64,000 nt of DNA from Ruegeria spongiae (GTDB lineage: Bacteria > Pseudomonadota > Alphaproteobacteria > Rhodobacterales > Rhodobacteraceae): contig NZ_JAMFMB010000002.1 in NCBI RefSeq assembly GCF_023502395.1, positions 62,001 through 126,000 of the forward strand, written 5' to 3'. The notes beneath the pieces are model-generated. The model saw nothing but the letters and a program-made list of their open reading frames with translations. It did not search any database and was not told the DNA's origin. This document shows, one piece after another, positions 54,357 to 63,663 of this stretch. The position numbers were made by a program, and so were the translations under genes. Within the stretch, counting starts at the first letter, position 1. The number at the start of each line of letters is the position of its first letter.

Positions 54357-54695
54357 ATGTCTCTCATGGTCAACACCGCCCGTGACGCCTGGTTCAATGA
54401 GCCGGGAAACGATTATCACCTGCTGCCGGTGACGGATCGGCAGATGCAATTCGCCACAGCGATTGCCACCCGTGCCGCGCTGGAGATTCCGCCCGAGGCG
54501 CGACGCGACAGGCGCCGGATGTCAGAGTGGATCTCTGCACATAAGGGGCAGGGCGCATCGCCCTTTGATGCCTATCCCAGTGGCAAACAGGTGTCCTATG
54601 CCGAACGTCTGTCGCGCCAGAAACGCCGCCCGATCCCGCATGAGTGTTTCCGCGACAAGGCGCTGATGTCAGCCTGGATCGACCGCAACCGCTAG
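54357..54695 (+). CDS. Uncharacterised SOS-controlled protein with two 35-residue repeats
   Basis: A 112-residue cytosolic protein with no catalytic motif or membrane segment. Residues 29-63 and 78-112 align without gaps at a 49-residue offset, sharing Q, A, I-P, E, R-D, M-S and W-I positions (11 identities of 35). The repeat ends MSEWISAHK in copy one and MSAWIDRNR in copy two. Similar short repeats may occur at the C-terminus of some type IA topoisomerases; that is from memory. AAGGA lies six bases before ATG 54357. A perfect LexA box lies in its promoter. It converges on the ion channel gene, stop to stop. Confidence 0.85.
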   Translation: MSLMVNTARDAWFNEPGNDYHLLPVTDRQMQFATAIATRAALEIPPEARRDRRRMSEWISAHKGQGASPFDAYPSGKQVSYAERLSRQKRRPIPHECFRDKALMSAWIDRNR

Positions 54696-54698
54696 GGT

Positions 54699-55211
54699 TC
54701 AGCCTTGGTCGTCGCGCTGATGCGTCCGGGTATAAGACGCGATGGTCGCCGCCACAAAAAGGCCCAGCAGCACATATCCGGCAATCGCCTCGGTCACCGC
54801 CACGGCCCGGCACAGTCCAACGGGTTGCAGATCGCCATATCCGACGGTGGTGAAGGTCACGTAAGAGAAATACAGCACATCCGAGGGATTCTCGGCACCG
54901 AGCACGCAGAAATCGTCATAGCCAAACGCGCCATAGACGGCGGCGAACAGGAACGGCACCACCTGGATAAAGGAAATCCCCATGATGATCAGCTGTCGGC
55001 GCGGGCTTTCCACAAGGATCACGTGCAGCCAAATCTGAACCAGCAGCCAGACCGCCAGCCCGATGGTGGCGATATTGCCAAAAGCGTTACCCGCCTGCCG
55101 TTCGTCGAGATGGGACAGGAAGAAAAAGGCGGCGCTGCTGACGCAGACCATGGCCGCGGCCCCCAGCAAGGTTCGCCGGAATTCTTTTGCCAATATGATC
55201 TTTGCAGACAT
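54699..55211 (-). CDS. Ion (potassium) channel with one pore loop
   Basis: A 170-residue membrane protein with about four helices (LLGAAAMVCVSSAAFFFL near 15-32, then about 50-70, 75-98 and 138-160). A selectivity filter TFTTVGYGDL (about 119-128) lies in a pore loop before the last helix. TVGYGD is the potassium-channel signature. It is a short channel without a cytosolic RCK/TrkA-N domain. Its stop is three bases from the convergent SOS-controlled gene. Confidence 0.88.
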   Translation of the reverse strand: MSAKIILAKEFRRTLLGAAAMVCVSSAAFFFLSHLDERQAGNAFGNIATIGLAVWLLVQIWLHVILVESPRRQLIIMGISFIQVVPFLFAAVYGAFGYDDFCVLGAENPSDVLYFSYVTFTTVGYGDLQPVGLCRAVAVTEAIAGYVLLGLFVAATIASYTRTHQRDDQG

Positions 55212-55290
55212 CGCTGACCCGTTCTGTGGATTTCCCGAATGAAATCATCACGCTTCGGGGCGTGCTGCGCAAGCCCCGACCGAACTGGCT

Positions 55291-56196
55291 TTATGCCTGC
55301 CCCAGATGTTCCTCGCCGCGTGCCCGGGCCAGCGCGATCTGTTTCTGACGCTCGCGGAACCGGGTCTTGTCCGCCTCGCTGGTCTCGTCGATGCACTGGT
55401 GGCAGGATACACCCGCCTCGTATGCGGGCCGCGAACGGTCCTCGGGCAGGATCGGACGGCGGCAGCCATGGCACAGCTCATGCGGACCCTCGACCAGCCC
55501 ATGCCCGACCGAGACGCGGTTGTCGAAGACAAAGCACTCGCCGTCCCAACTGCTCTGCTCTTGCGGGACCTCCTCCAGATAGCGCAGGATGCCGCCCTTG
55601 AGGTGGAACACGTCCTCGACGCCCTGGCCAAGCAGGTAATTGGTCGATTTCTCGCAGCGGATGCCACCGGTGCAGAACATCGCGACCCGCTTGTTGTGGA
55701 ACCGGTCCTTGTTGGCGGCCCACCAATCGGGGAATTCGCGGAAACTGTCCGTCTTAGGGTCGATGGCGCCTTCGAAGGTGCCGATGGCGACCTCGTAATC
55801 GTTGCGGGTGTCGATCACCACAACATCGTCGGACCGGATCAGATCGTTCCAATCCCCGGGTTCCACATAATGCCCGACGCGCGCCTTTGGATCGACATCG
55901 GGCTGGCCCATTGTGACGATCTCTTTCTTCAGGCGCACCTTCATCTTGCCAAAAGGCGGATGGTCGCTGGTCGCCTCTTTCCATTCCAGATCCGAACAGC
56001 CCGGCAACGCGCGGATATGGGCCAGCACCGCATTGATCCCCGCGCGCGGCCCGGCAATGGTGCCATTGATGCCTTCGCCCGCCAGCAGCAGCGTTCCCTT
56101 CACGCCCTGCGAACGGCACAGGTCCAGAAGCGCGGGTTTCAGGGCGGCGGGGTCGACAAAGCGGGAAAAGTGGTAAAGGGCAGCGATCGTGTACAT
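55291..56196 (-). CDS. trhO: tRNA uridine(34) hydroxylase TrhO (rhodanese-related, YceA)
   Basis: A 301-residue protein. The N-terminal acylphosphatase-like domain ([20 protein letters not shown]) precedes a rhodanese domain with [20 protein letters not shown] and active loop [14 protein letters not shown]-terminal cysteine pair (LCHGCRRPI ... VSCHQCID) completes the family. It hydroxylates uridine 34 of tRNA, giving 5-hydroxyuridine, using oxygen. The frame is open to 56340, but homology starts at ATG 56196. Confidence 0.93.
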   Translation of the reverse strand: MYTIAALYHFSRFVDPAALKPALLDLCRSQGVKGTLLLAGEGINGTIAGPRAGINAVLAHIRALPGCSDLEWKEATSDHPPFGKMKVRLKKEIVTMGQPDVDPKARVGHYVEPGDWNDLIRSDDVVVIDTRNDYEVAIGTFEGAIDPKTDSFREFPDWWAANKDRFHNKRVAMFCTGGIRCEKSTNYLLGQGVEDVFHLKGGILRYLEEVPQEQSSWDGECFVFDNRVSVGHGLVEGPHELCHGCRRPILPEDRSRPAYEAGVSCHQCIDETSEADKTRFRERQKQIALARARGEEHLGQA

Positions 56197-56359
56197 GCGG
56201 GCGGTCCAGGTTGGTTCGGTGCCGGGCGGGCAGGATAGGGTCTGCGTCGGGTGGCAGGCGATCCGGCGGCTTTGATTTAGTCCCGTCGGGCCTCCTCTGC
56301 AAGACGCCGATTGACGCGGGGCAGTGCGATGCCTAGGCATTCAGAAAACGGAGGATGCC

Positions 56360-56953
56360 ATGTCTGACGCGCTGTTGGTCATCGATGTTCAGAACGATTT
56401 CTGCCCCGGCGGCGCGCTGGCCGTACCCGGCGGAGATGAGGTCGTGCCCATCATCAACCAGATGATGGAGAGGTTCGGAACCGTCCTGCTGACGCAGGAC
56501 TGGCACCCGGCGGGCCATTCCTCTTTCGCCAGTACACGGGCGGGGGCCGCGCCGTATGATCTGGTCGAGATGCCCTATGGCCCTCAGGTTCTGTGGCCGG
56601 ATCACTGCGTTCAGGGTTCACCAGGTGCCGCGTTTCATGCCGAACTTCGCAGCGACGCCGATTTGATCCTGCGCAAGGGGTTTCGGCCCGCGATCGACAG
56701 CTACAGCGCCTTTTTCGAGAATGACAGGGCTACACCGACCGGACTGGACGGGTATCTGCGGACGCGCGGTATTACCGATCTGACGCTTGTTGGCCTCGCC
56801 ACAGATTTCTGTGTGCATTACTCGGCGGTCGATGCGGCCAGACTGGGCTATGCCGTTTCCGTGCGGATGGAGGCCTGCCGCGCCATCGATCTGGATGGGT
56901 CGCTGGCCACCGCGACCGCAGCGATGATAAACGCGGGTGTCCGCCTGTTCTGA
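56360..56953 (+). CDS. pncA: Nicotinamidase
   Basis: A 197-residue isochorismatase-fold amidase. The catalytic triad is visible: aspartate in LLVIDVQNDFCPGGAL, lysine in LILRKGFRP and cysteine in GLATDFCVHYSAVDAA. Metal ligands lie in TQDWHPAGHSSFA. It converts nicotinamide to nicotinate for NAD salvage. GGAGG precedes ATG 56360. It is on the same strand as the histidine kinase (75 bases) and pncB, which performs the next salvage step. Confidence 0.94.
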   Translation: MSDALLVIDVQNDFCPGGALAVPGGDEVVPIINQMMERFGTVLLTQDWHPAGHSSFASTRAGAAPYDLVEMPYGPQVLWPDHCVQGSPGAAFHAELRSDADLILRKGFRPAIDSYSAFFENDRATPTGLDGYLRTRGITDLTLVGLATDFCVHYSAVDAARLGYAVSVRMEACRAIDLDGSLATATAAMINAGVRLF

Positions 56954-57028
56954 CATCCGGGGTTGCGAAATCTTAACCTTTGCCGGGCTATCCCTTACCG
57001 GGATGAAACAATTGCCCAAGGCAGGGTC

Positions 57029-59251
57029 ATGTCGCATACCAGGTCGTCGCGGACCGACCAGTTGAGCGGGTTTGAAACCAGATACAGCCGGCGCGGTCTA
57101 CTGCGCCGCTATGCGCGCTGGCGCATTGCCAATTTCGGTATCCGACAGTTCGTAACCATCACCGGCGGTATTGCGCTGGCGGTGACGAACGGGCCGGCCT
57201 CGGGCCTGATCGCGGTTCTTGCGGCCTTGATCGGAGAGGCGGTGGATTGCCTCTACCTGCGCTCGCTGCCGGTGCCAATTCCGGCGGGACGGGGGTATCG
57301 GCGCGTCCGGCAACTCAGCACGCTGACAGCGGCGTTTCAGGCGCTGACAATTGCGTTCTGCGTCTATATCGGCTGGACCGGGCCTGTGACCGGCCTGTCG
57401 CCGTTTTTTGCGATGGCATTTCTGACCGGGGCGTCGATCGATGCCGGTCTGACCATGCCGTATCACCGGTGTGCCTCGATTGTGCGGCTGACCATCTATG
57501 GGACAACAGCGCTTGCGCTCAACATCGGCGCGTATCTGACCGGTTCAGCCAATACCGCCGCTCTGGTGCCGAACATTTCTGCGATTCTTCTTCTGGCGTA
57601 TATGGTGTTGCTCTTTCAGGGGTTCGTGAACCAGAATTTTCAACGCCAGCGTGCCTCGACGCTGGAACTGCTGCGCAAAAGTCGGCGGCTGGCACGGCGG
57701 CAACGCGAGGCCCAGCAATTGTCGCTCGTGGCCCGCAATGCCAATGACAGCGTGTTGCTGTCCGACGCGCGGGGCCGGATAACCTGGGTCAACGACGCCT
57801 TTACCAGGATCACCGGTTATACCCCTCAAGAGGCTATCGGGAACTATCCCGGTGATCTTCTGAACGCGCCCGAGACCGACCCGGACACGCTCGAGCGCCT
57901 TGCTTCGGCAATTGCCGCAGGTACCAAGTTTCGCGGCGAAATTCTGAATGCCACCAAGACCGGGCAGCTCATCTGGGTCGAGATCAATCTGGTGCCGGTC
58001 AAAGCCCAAAATGGCCGCGTTGAAATGTGGGTCGCGGTGGAACGCGATGTCACCGCCGCCCGCGCACATGCCAGGGAAATGACTGCCGCGCGCGAGGCGG
58101 CAGAGCGTGGCGCGCGCGCCAAAGCCGAGTTTCTGGCGACGATGAGCCATGAGCTGCGAACGCCGCTAAACGGGGTGATCGGCATGGCGGATGTGCTACT
58201 CGATTCCGAACTGGACGCCGATCAGCGCGAAAACGCCCTGACAATTCGCAGCTCGGCGCGGGCGCTTCTGACCATCATCAACGACATTCTGGACCTGTCG
58301 AAGCTCGAGGCGCGCAAGACCGTGCTGCGCCCGGTCCGGTTCGACTTGCAGAGCTGCCTGCGCGAAAGCACGCAGTTGCTGACTCCACAGGCGCGGACCA
58401 AGGATCTGCAACTGACATTCAAAGCGCTGACCCCGGTGCCGCCGCTTGTGCTGGGGGACGAGGGCAGGTTGCGCCAGATTCTCATCAACCTGATCGGAAA
58501 TGCACTGAAATTCACCGCCAAGGGCAGGGTCGGTGTTACCCTGTCGGTCGCAGCGCGCGATGATGGTCATGCCGTCACGATCGAGGTCTCGGATACCGGC
58601 ATAGGGATCGCGCCTGACAAACTCGATCATGTGTTTGATCGGTTTTCTCAGGCCGATGCGGATATCAACCGCACGCATGGCGGTACCGGCCTTGGGCTGA
58701 CCATCTCGAAAGAGTTGGTCGAGGCGATGGGCGGGTCCATATCAGTCACCTCCGAGCTGGGTCGGGGGACCTGTTTTCGGATCACGCTGCCTTTCGGCTT
58801 CGCCTCTCAGGCCCGGTTGCCGGAGGGCAACGTCGATCCCGGCCCCTGCCTTGAGCTTGACGGAATGCGGCTGCTGGTGGCCGATGACAACAAGGTCAAC
58901 CGCCTGCTGATCAGCAAGTTCCTCAAGGATGTGCCGCTGAATCTGGAATTTGCCCATGACGGCGCGCAAGCGGTCGAGGCGGTGCAGCGCAACCCGCCCG
59001 ATCTGATCCTGATGGATGTCGCCATGCCGGTGATGAGCGGGCTCGAGGCGGCGCGAATGATCCGCGCCGGCGATGGCGCGCAGCCCAGAATCATCGCGCT
59101 GACCGCCAATACCTTCGACAGCGACCGGGCCGCTTGTGACGCCGCTGGTATGGATGATTTCCTCAGCAAGCCGATCCGGCGCAGCGATCTGATGGAGCGG
59201 TTGACCCATTATGCACGGGCCTCGGCCTCGGCCCGGCGCGCGGGTCATTGA
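57029..59251 (+). CDS. Hybrid sensor histidine kinase/response regulator
   Basis: A 740-residue membrane kinase. About five to six N-terminal helices (residues 38-200) have no large periplasmic domain. A PAS domain follows (about 230-345, ITWVNDAFTRITGYTPQEAI). The HisKA domain has the phosphorylated histidine in MSHELRTPLNGVIGMA. The HATPase domain has LRQILINLIGNALKFT, DTGIGIAPDKLD and HGGTGLGLTIS. The C-terminal receiver has aspartate in LILMDVAMPVMSG and LSKPIRR. It lies between pncA and pncB. The signal and output are unknown; no output regulator is adjacent. Confidence 0.92.
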   Translation: MSHTRSSRTDQLSGFETRYSRRGLLRRYARWRIANFGIRQFVTITGGIALAVTNGPASGLIAVLAALIGEAVDCLYLRSLPVPIPAGRGYRRVRQLSTLTAAFQALTIAFCVYIGWTGPVTGLSPFFAMAFLTGASIDAGLTMPYHRCASIVRLTIYGTTALALNIGAYLTGSANTAALVPNISAILLLAYMVLLFQGFVNQNFQRQRASTLELLRKSRRLARRQREAQQLSLVARNANDSVLLSDARGRITWVNDAFTRITGYTPQEAIGNYPGDLLNAPETDPDTLERLASAIAAGTKFRGEILNATKTGQLIWVEINLVPVKAQNGRVEMWVAVERDVTAARAHAREMTAAREAAERGARAKAEFLATMSHELRTPLNGVIGMADVLLDSELDADQRENALTIRSSARALLTIINDILDLSKLEARKTVLRPVRFDLQSCLRESTQLLTPQARTKDLQLTFKALTPVPPLVLGDEGRLRQILINLIGNALKFTAKGRVGVTLSVAARDDGHAVTIEVSDTGIGIAPDKLDHVFDRFSQADADINRTHGGTGLGLTISKELVEAMGGSISVTSELGRGTCFRITLPFGFASQARLPEGNVDPGPCLELDGMRLLVADDNKVNRLLISKFLKDVPLNLEFAHDGAQAVEAVQRNPPDLILMDVAMPVMSGLEAARMIRAGDGAQPRIIALTANTFDSDRAACDAAGMDDFLSKPIRRSDLMERLTHYARASASARRAGH

Positions 59252-59309
59252 AATTGCCTTGACGCAAAACCTGCCGTATCCATGACCGGCAGAAAGCCCG
59301 AGGTGTACC

Positions 59310-60599
59310 GTGGATATCGCAACGCGCGTCTATAACCACAAGTGGAAGATCGACCCGATCGTCCGATCCCTGATCGACACGGATTTCTATAAGCTGTTGA
59401 TGTGTCAGTCGGTTTTTCGCAACCGGCCTGATACGCATGTGCGGTTCTCGCTGATCAACCGGACCACCTCGATCCCGTTGGCGGATTTGATCGACGAGGG
59501 CGAGCTGCGCGAACAACTCGACCACATCCGGTCCTTGCGCCTGAGCCGTGGTGAAAGCACATGGCTGCGCGGCAACACCTTCTATGGCAAGCGTCAGATG
59601 TTCCGGTCCGATTTCATGGAGTGGTTCGAGGGGCTGCGCCTGCCGCCCTATCACCTGGAACGGCGTGGCGATCAGTATGAATTGACCTTCGAGGGGCTCT
59701 GGCACGAGGTCATGCTGTGGGAAATCCCGGCGCTTGCGGTGCTGATGGAGCTGCGCTCGCGCGCCGTGATCAACGACATGCGGCGATTCGAACTGCAGAT
59801 ACTCTATGCCCGCGCCATGACCCGCGTCTGGGAGAAGATCGAGAAACTGCGTGCCATCGACGGGCTGGGCATAGCCGATTTCGGAACCCGCCGCCGACAT
59901 TCCTTCCTGTGGCAGGATTGGTGCGCGCAGGCGATGATCGAGGGGCTGGGCCCCGCTTTTACCGGCACCTCGAACTGCCTGATCGCCATGCGCCGCGAGG
60001 TCGAGGCGATCGGCACCAACGCGCATGAGCTGCCGATGGTCTATTCGGCGCTGGCCGAAAGCGACGAAGCGCTGGCGCAGGCCCCCTATGATGTGATGAG
60101 CGACTGGCACGAAGAGCATGACGGCAACTTGCGCATCATCCTGCCCGATACCTATGGCACCAAAGGTTTCCTGGATCGCGCGCCGGACTGGTTGGCGGGT
60201 TGGACCGGTATCCGGATCGATAGCGGCGATCCGGCAAAGGCGGCGCAGATCGCCCTCGACTGGTGGCGCGCGCGCGGCGAAGACCCGCTTGAGAAACGGA
60301 TTATCTTTTCCGATGGGTTGGACGTGGATTCGATTGCGGCGCTGCACAGGCAATTCGCGGGGCAGGCGATGATTTCGTTCGGCTGGGGCACGCTTTTGAC
60401 CAACGATTTCCGTGATCTGGTGCCGGGCAACGGTCTTGCGCCTTTCTCGCTGGTCTGCAAGGCGGTGGCGGCCAATGGACGACCCACCGTCAAATTGTCG
60501 GACAACCCGGAAAAGGCGATGGGACCAGCCGGTGAGATCGCACGCTACAAGCGGGTGTTTCAGGTTGGCGATCAGGAAAAGATCGATGTGGTGGTCTGA
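59310..60599 (+). CDS. pncB: Nicotinate phosphoribosyltransferase
   Basis: A 429-residue enzyme that makes nicotinate mononucleotide from nicotinate and PRPP, following PncA. Landmarks are LIDTDFYKLLMCQSVF, the phosphohistidine region GTRRRHSFLWQDW, FTGTSNCLIAMRREVEAIGT, GIRIDSGDPAKAAQIALDWW and ISFGWGTLLTND. The start is GTG at 59310 with GAGG upstream. It ends seven bases from the convergent aldehyde dehydrogenase, with no terminator seen. Confidence 0.95.
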   Translation: MDIATRVYNHKWKIDPIVRSLIDTDFYKLLMCQSVFRNRPDTHVRFSLINRTTSIPLADLIDEGELREQLDHIRSLRLSRGESTWLRGNTFYGKRQMFRSDFMEWFEGLRLPPYHLERRGDQYELTFEGLWHEVMLWEIPALAVLMELRSRAVINDMRRFELQILYARAMTRVWEKIEKLRAIDGLGIADFGTRRRHSFLWQDWCAQAMIEGLGPAFTGTSNCLIAMRREVEAIGTNAHELPMVYSALAESDEALAQAPYDVMSDWHEEHDGNLRIILPDTYGTKGFLDRAPDWLAGWTGIRIDSGDPAKAAQIALDWWRARGEDPLEKRIIFSDGLDVDSIAALHRQFAGQAMISFGWGTLLTNDFRDLVPGNGLAPFSLVCKAVAANGRPTVKLSDNPEKAMGPAGEIARYKRVFQVGDQEKIDVVV

Positions 60600-60605
60600 G
60601 CCGCC

Positions 60606-62057
60606 TCAGCCGTGAAAGGCCGCGACGGTTTTCAACTGCGAGAACCCATAAAGCGCCTCGAAACCCTTTTCGCGCCCGTGGCCGGATTTGCCGACCCCGC
60701 CGAACGGCAATTCCACGCCGCCGCCCGCGCCGTAATTGTTGATGAAGACCTGACCCGATCGCAGCCGTTTCGCCAGCCGCATCTGCCGTGCACCGTCGCG
60801 GGTCCAGAGGCCCGCAACCAACCCGTAATCGGTGCTGTTGGCGATTGTTAGAGCCTCATCTTCGGTATCGAAAGGGATGATGACCTGAATGGGGCCAAAT
60901 ATCTCTTCGCGCGCCAACCGGTGTCCGACGGGGACATCGGCGAACAGTGTGGGCCGGACGTAATGCCCCGCCTCCGGCGCATCAGGCAGAACAGTGCCTT
61001 GCGCGACCACGGTCAGATCAGAGCCGAGTTCGAGATAGCGCGAGACGATCTCTTTCTGCCGCGCCGAGATCAGCGGTCCGACGCGCGGGTCGATCAGGGC
61101 AGGGCCGACGGAAAGGTCCTCGTAAGCGGCGGCCATCCGGTCGCGCACCACGTCATAGACGCCGCGCTGGACCAGAATGCGCGAGGCGGCCGAACAGGTT
61201 TGGCCTGCGTTCTGAATGCCCGCATTGACCAGAAACGGCAGCGCGGCCTCCAGATCGGCATCGTCAAAAACAAGCTGCGGGGACTTTCCGCCTAACTCCA
61301 ACGTCACCGGCACCACATTTTCACCCGCGGCCTGCTGCACCAACGCGCCCGTCGCCACTGACCCGGTGAACGAGATATGGTCGATATCCCCATGCCCAGC
61401 CAGCGCCGCCCCGGCCTCGGCACCCAGACCCGGCACCACGTTCAGCGCGCCTGCGGGCAGTCCTGCCTCTTGCGCCAGATGGGCAAAGGCGATCGTGGTC
61501 AGGCAGGCCTCTTCTGCCGGTTTCAGGACGGTGGCATTGCCCATGGCCAGCGCCGCCCCGATCGAGCGGCCGATGATCTGCATCGGATAGTTCCACGGCA
61601 CGATATGGCCGGTCACGCCGTGTGGTTCGCGCAGCGTGTAGACGGTGTAGCCGTCGAGATAGGGGATGGTGTCCCCATGAACCTTGTCGGCTGCCCCACC
61701 GTAGAACTCGCAATAGCGCGCCAGCGCCATCGCATCGGCGCGGGCCTGGGTCAGGGGTTTGCCCACATCCATCGCCTCCAGCCGGGCAAGGTCTTCGGCC
61801 CGATCACGCACCAGTTCAGCCAACCGCAGCAGGATGCGGCCCCGCTCGGCGGCGGTGAGCTTGCCCCAGTCGCCATCCCGCGCTTCGCCCGCCGCTGCCA
61901 CCGCTTGGTCGATATCCGCAGCCCCGCCCCGCGCGATCTGGCACAAGGCGCTATTGTCGGAAGGGTTGGTCAGGGGCAGGGTCTGGCGTTCGGTGGCGGG
62001 CTGCCAGTTGCCGCCGGTCAAGCAGAGCGTGGGATCGAACCAGATCAGGTCAGACAT
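60606..62057 (-). CDS. NAD(P)-dependent aldehyde dehydrogenase
   Basis: A 483-residue aldehyde dehydrogenase. NAD-binding GHIVPWNYPMQIIGRSIG, the catalytic glutamate in VTLELGGKSPQLVF, the catalytic cysteine in NAGQTCSAASRILV and EEIFGPIQVI are all intact. It resembles betaine-aldehyde/gamma-aminobutyraldehyde dehydrogenases, but the substrate is unproven. AGGAG is eight bases before ATG 62057. The first eight bases overlap the 3' end of the ABC ATPase gene, so it probably oxidises an aldehyde derived from the transported compound. Confidence 0.9.
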   Translation of the reverse strand: MSDLIWFDPTLCLTGGNWQPATERQTLPLTNPSDNSALCQIARGGAADIDQAVAAAGEARDGDWGKLTAAERGRILLRLAELVRDRAEDLARLEAMDVGKPLTQARADAMALARYCEFYGGAADKVHGDTIPYLDGYTVYTLREPHGVTGHIVPWNYPMQIIGRSIGAALAMGNATVLKPAEEACLTTIAFAHLAQEAGLPAGALNVVPGLGAEAGAALAGHGDIDHISFTGSVATGALVQQAAGENVVPVTLELGGKSPQLVFDDADLEAALPFLVNAGIQNAGQTCSAASRILVQRGVYDVVRDRMAAAYEDLSVGPALIDPRVGPLISARQKEIVSRYLELGSDLTVVAQGTVLPDAPEAGHYVRPTLFADVPVGHRLAREEIFGPIQVIIPFDTEDEALTIANSTDYGLVAGLWTRDGARQMRLAKRLRSGQVFINNYGAGGGVELPFGGVGKSGHGREKGFEALYGFSQLKTVAAFHG

Positions 62058-63663
62058 GGGGGTGGCTCCTGTGGTCAATGTCGATATCGGGCAGAACCGG
62101 CGCGGCGGCGATCAGGGCCTGCGTATAGGGATGGCGCGGGTTCGAGAAGACCAGTTCGGTCTCGCCTTCTTCCACGATCCGGCCCGCGCGCATCACCAGC
62201 ACCCGGTCGGTGATCGTGCGCACGACGCTCAGGTCGTGGCTGATGAACAGATAGCTCAGGTCATGGCTCTCGCACAACTCGGCCACCAGATCGAGGATGC
62301 GCGCCCGAACCGAGACATCCAGCGCCGAGACCGCCTCGTCGAACAGGATCAGGTCAGGTTTGATGATCAAAGCGCGGGCGATGGCGATCCGCTGCCGCTG
62401 ACCGCCGGAGAATTCATGGATGTATTTGCGCGCATCATCGGGTGACAGGCCGACGGCGCGCAATGCCTCGGCAATCGCGTCAGCGCGCTCAGCACCGGTG
62501 GGCGGTGCATCAAGCAGGTGATAGGGTTCAGTGATCAGCCGCGCAACGCGATGGCGGGGGTTGAAGCTGCCGAACGGGTCCTGAAACACCACCTGCATGC
62601 CGCGCCGCACGGCAAGATCGGCACCGCGTTCGGTGTAGACCGGCGCATCGTTCAGCAGGATCTGCCCGCCTTGCACCGGTTCAAGGCCCAGAATCGCCCG
62701 TGTCAGGGTCGATTTTCCACAACCTGATTCCCCGACAAGCCCCAACCGCTCGCCCTTCCGGAGCGTGAAGTTGACCCCGTCGACGGCGCGGTGATACTCG
62801 GCTGGGCCGAACAGCTTGGTGCGTGGCAACCGGTAAGCGCGCACCACGTCCTGAACCGAAAGCAGCGCCTCGGCACCGTGTTTTTCCGGTAGTTCAACGC
62901 TGTGGCGCGACGCCTCGAACAGCATGCGGGTATAGGGATGGTTCATCCGGGCAAAGAGCTGACGCGTCGGCCCGGTTTCCACCACTTCGCCCGCGCGCAT
63001 CACCACGATGCGGTCGGCCATGTCCGAGACCACCGCCAGATCGTGGGTGATCATCAGCAGCCCCATGTCGAATTCACTGACCAGCCCCTTGAGCAGGTCG
63101 AGGATCTGCGCCTGCGTGGTGACGTCCAGCGCGGTTGTCGGTTCATCCGCGATCAGCAGGTCGGGGCGCAGGGCGATGGCCATGGCGATCACCACCCTTT
63201 GCCGCTGGCCGCCCGACAACTCATGCGGAAAGCGGGTGGGTGAAAACTGATCCGGCGGCAGGCCAACGCGGGACAACATCTCATGCGCGTGCGCGCGGGC
63301 TTGATCCCTGGGCAGGGCGCCATGGATCAGGATGGTTTCGACCACCTGATCGCCGATGGTCTTGACCGGGTTCAGCGCAGACATCGGCTCCTGAAACACC
63401 ATCCCGATCCGCGCGCCGCGCATTGCGCAAAGCTGTGCTTCGGGCAACGCGGTCAATTCGGTCCCATCCAGTTGGATCGCGCCGCCGATTTCGGCATTCT
63501 CGGGCAGCAGTTGCATGACCGAAAACGCGGTCATGGATTTGCCCGAGCCGCTTTCGCCGGTGACGGCAACGATCTCGCCCTTTGCCACGGACAGATCGAC
63601 ATTGCGCAGGATGGGCTTGCCCGCAATAGACACGCTCAGGCCGGTGATCTCAAGCAGGCTCAT
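62050..63663 (-). CDS. Fused double-ATPase of a peptide/opine/nickel-type ABC transporter (DppD-DppF type)
   Basis: A 537-residue protein with two ABC domains. Domain 1 has Walker [15 protein letters not shown], signature [20 protein letters not shown] and [13 protein letters not shown]. Domain 2 has Walker [36 protein letters not shown] and [13 protein letters not shown]. Each is followed by an oligopeptide-type C-terminal extension ([32 protein letters not shown]). It powers the permease encoded just upstream (4-bp overlap). The fused form is common for transporters with diverse small substrates. Confidence 0.93.
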   Translation of the reverse strand: MSLLEITGLSVSIAGKPILRNVDLSVAKGEIVAVTGESGSGKSMTAFSVMQLLPENAEIGGAIQLDGTELTALPEAQLCAMRGARIGMVFQEPMSALNPVKTIGDQVVETILIHGALPRDQARAHAHEMLSRVGLPPDQFSPTRFPHELSGGQRQRVVIAMAIALRPDLLIADEPTTALDVTTQAQILDLLKGLVSEFDMGLLMITHDLAVVSDMADRIVVMRAGEVVETGPTRQLFARMNHPYTRMLFEASRHSVELPEKHGAEALLSVQDVVRAYRLPRTKLFGPAEYHRAVDGVNFTLRKGERLGLVGESGCGKSTLTRAILGLEPVQGGQILLNDAPVYTERGADLAVRRGMQVVFQDPFGSFNPRHRVARLITEPYHLLDAPPTGAERADAIAEALRAVGLSPDDARKYIHEFSGGQRQRIAIARALIIKPDLILFDEAVSALDVSVRARILDLVAELCESHDLSYLFISHDLSVVRTITDRVLVMRAGRIVEEGETELVFSNPRHPYTQALIAAAPVLPDIDIDHRSHPHV

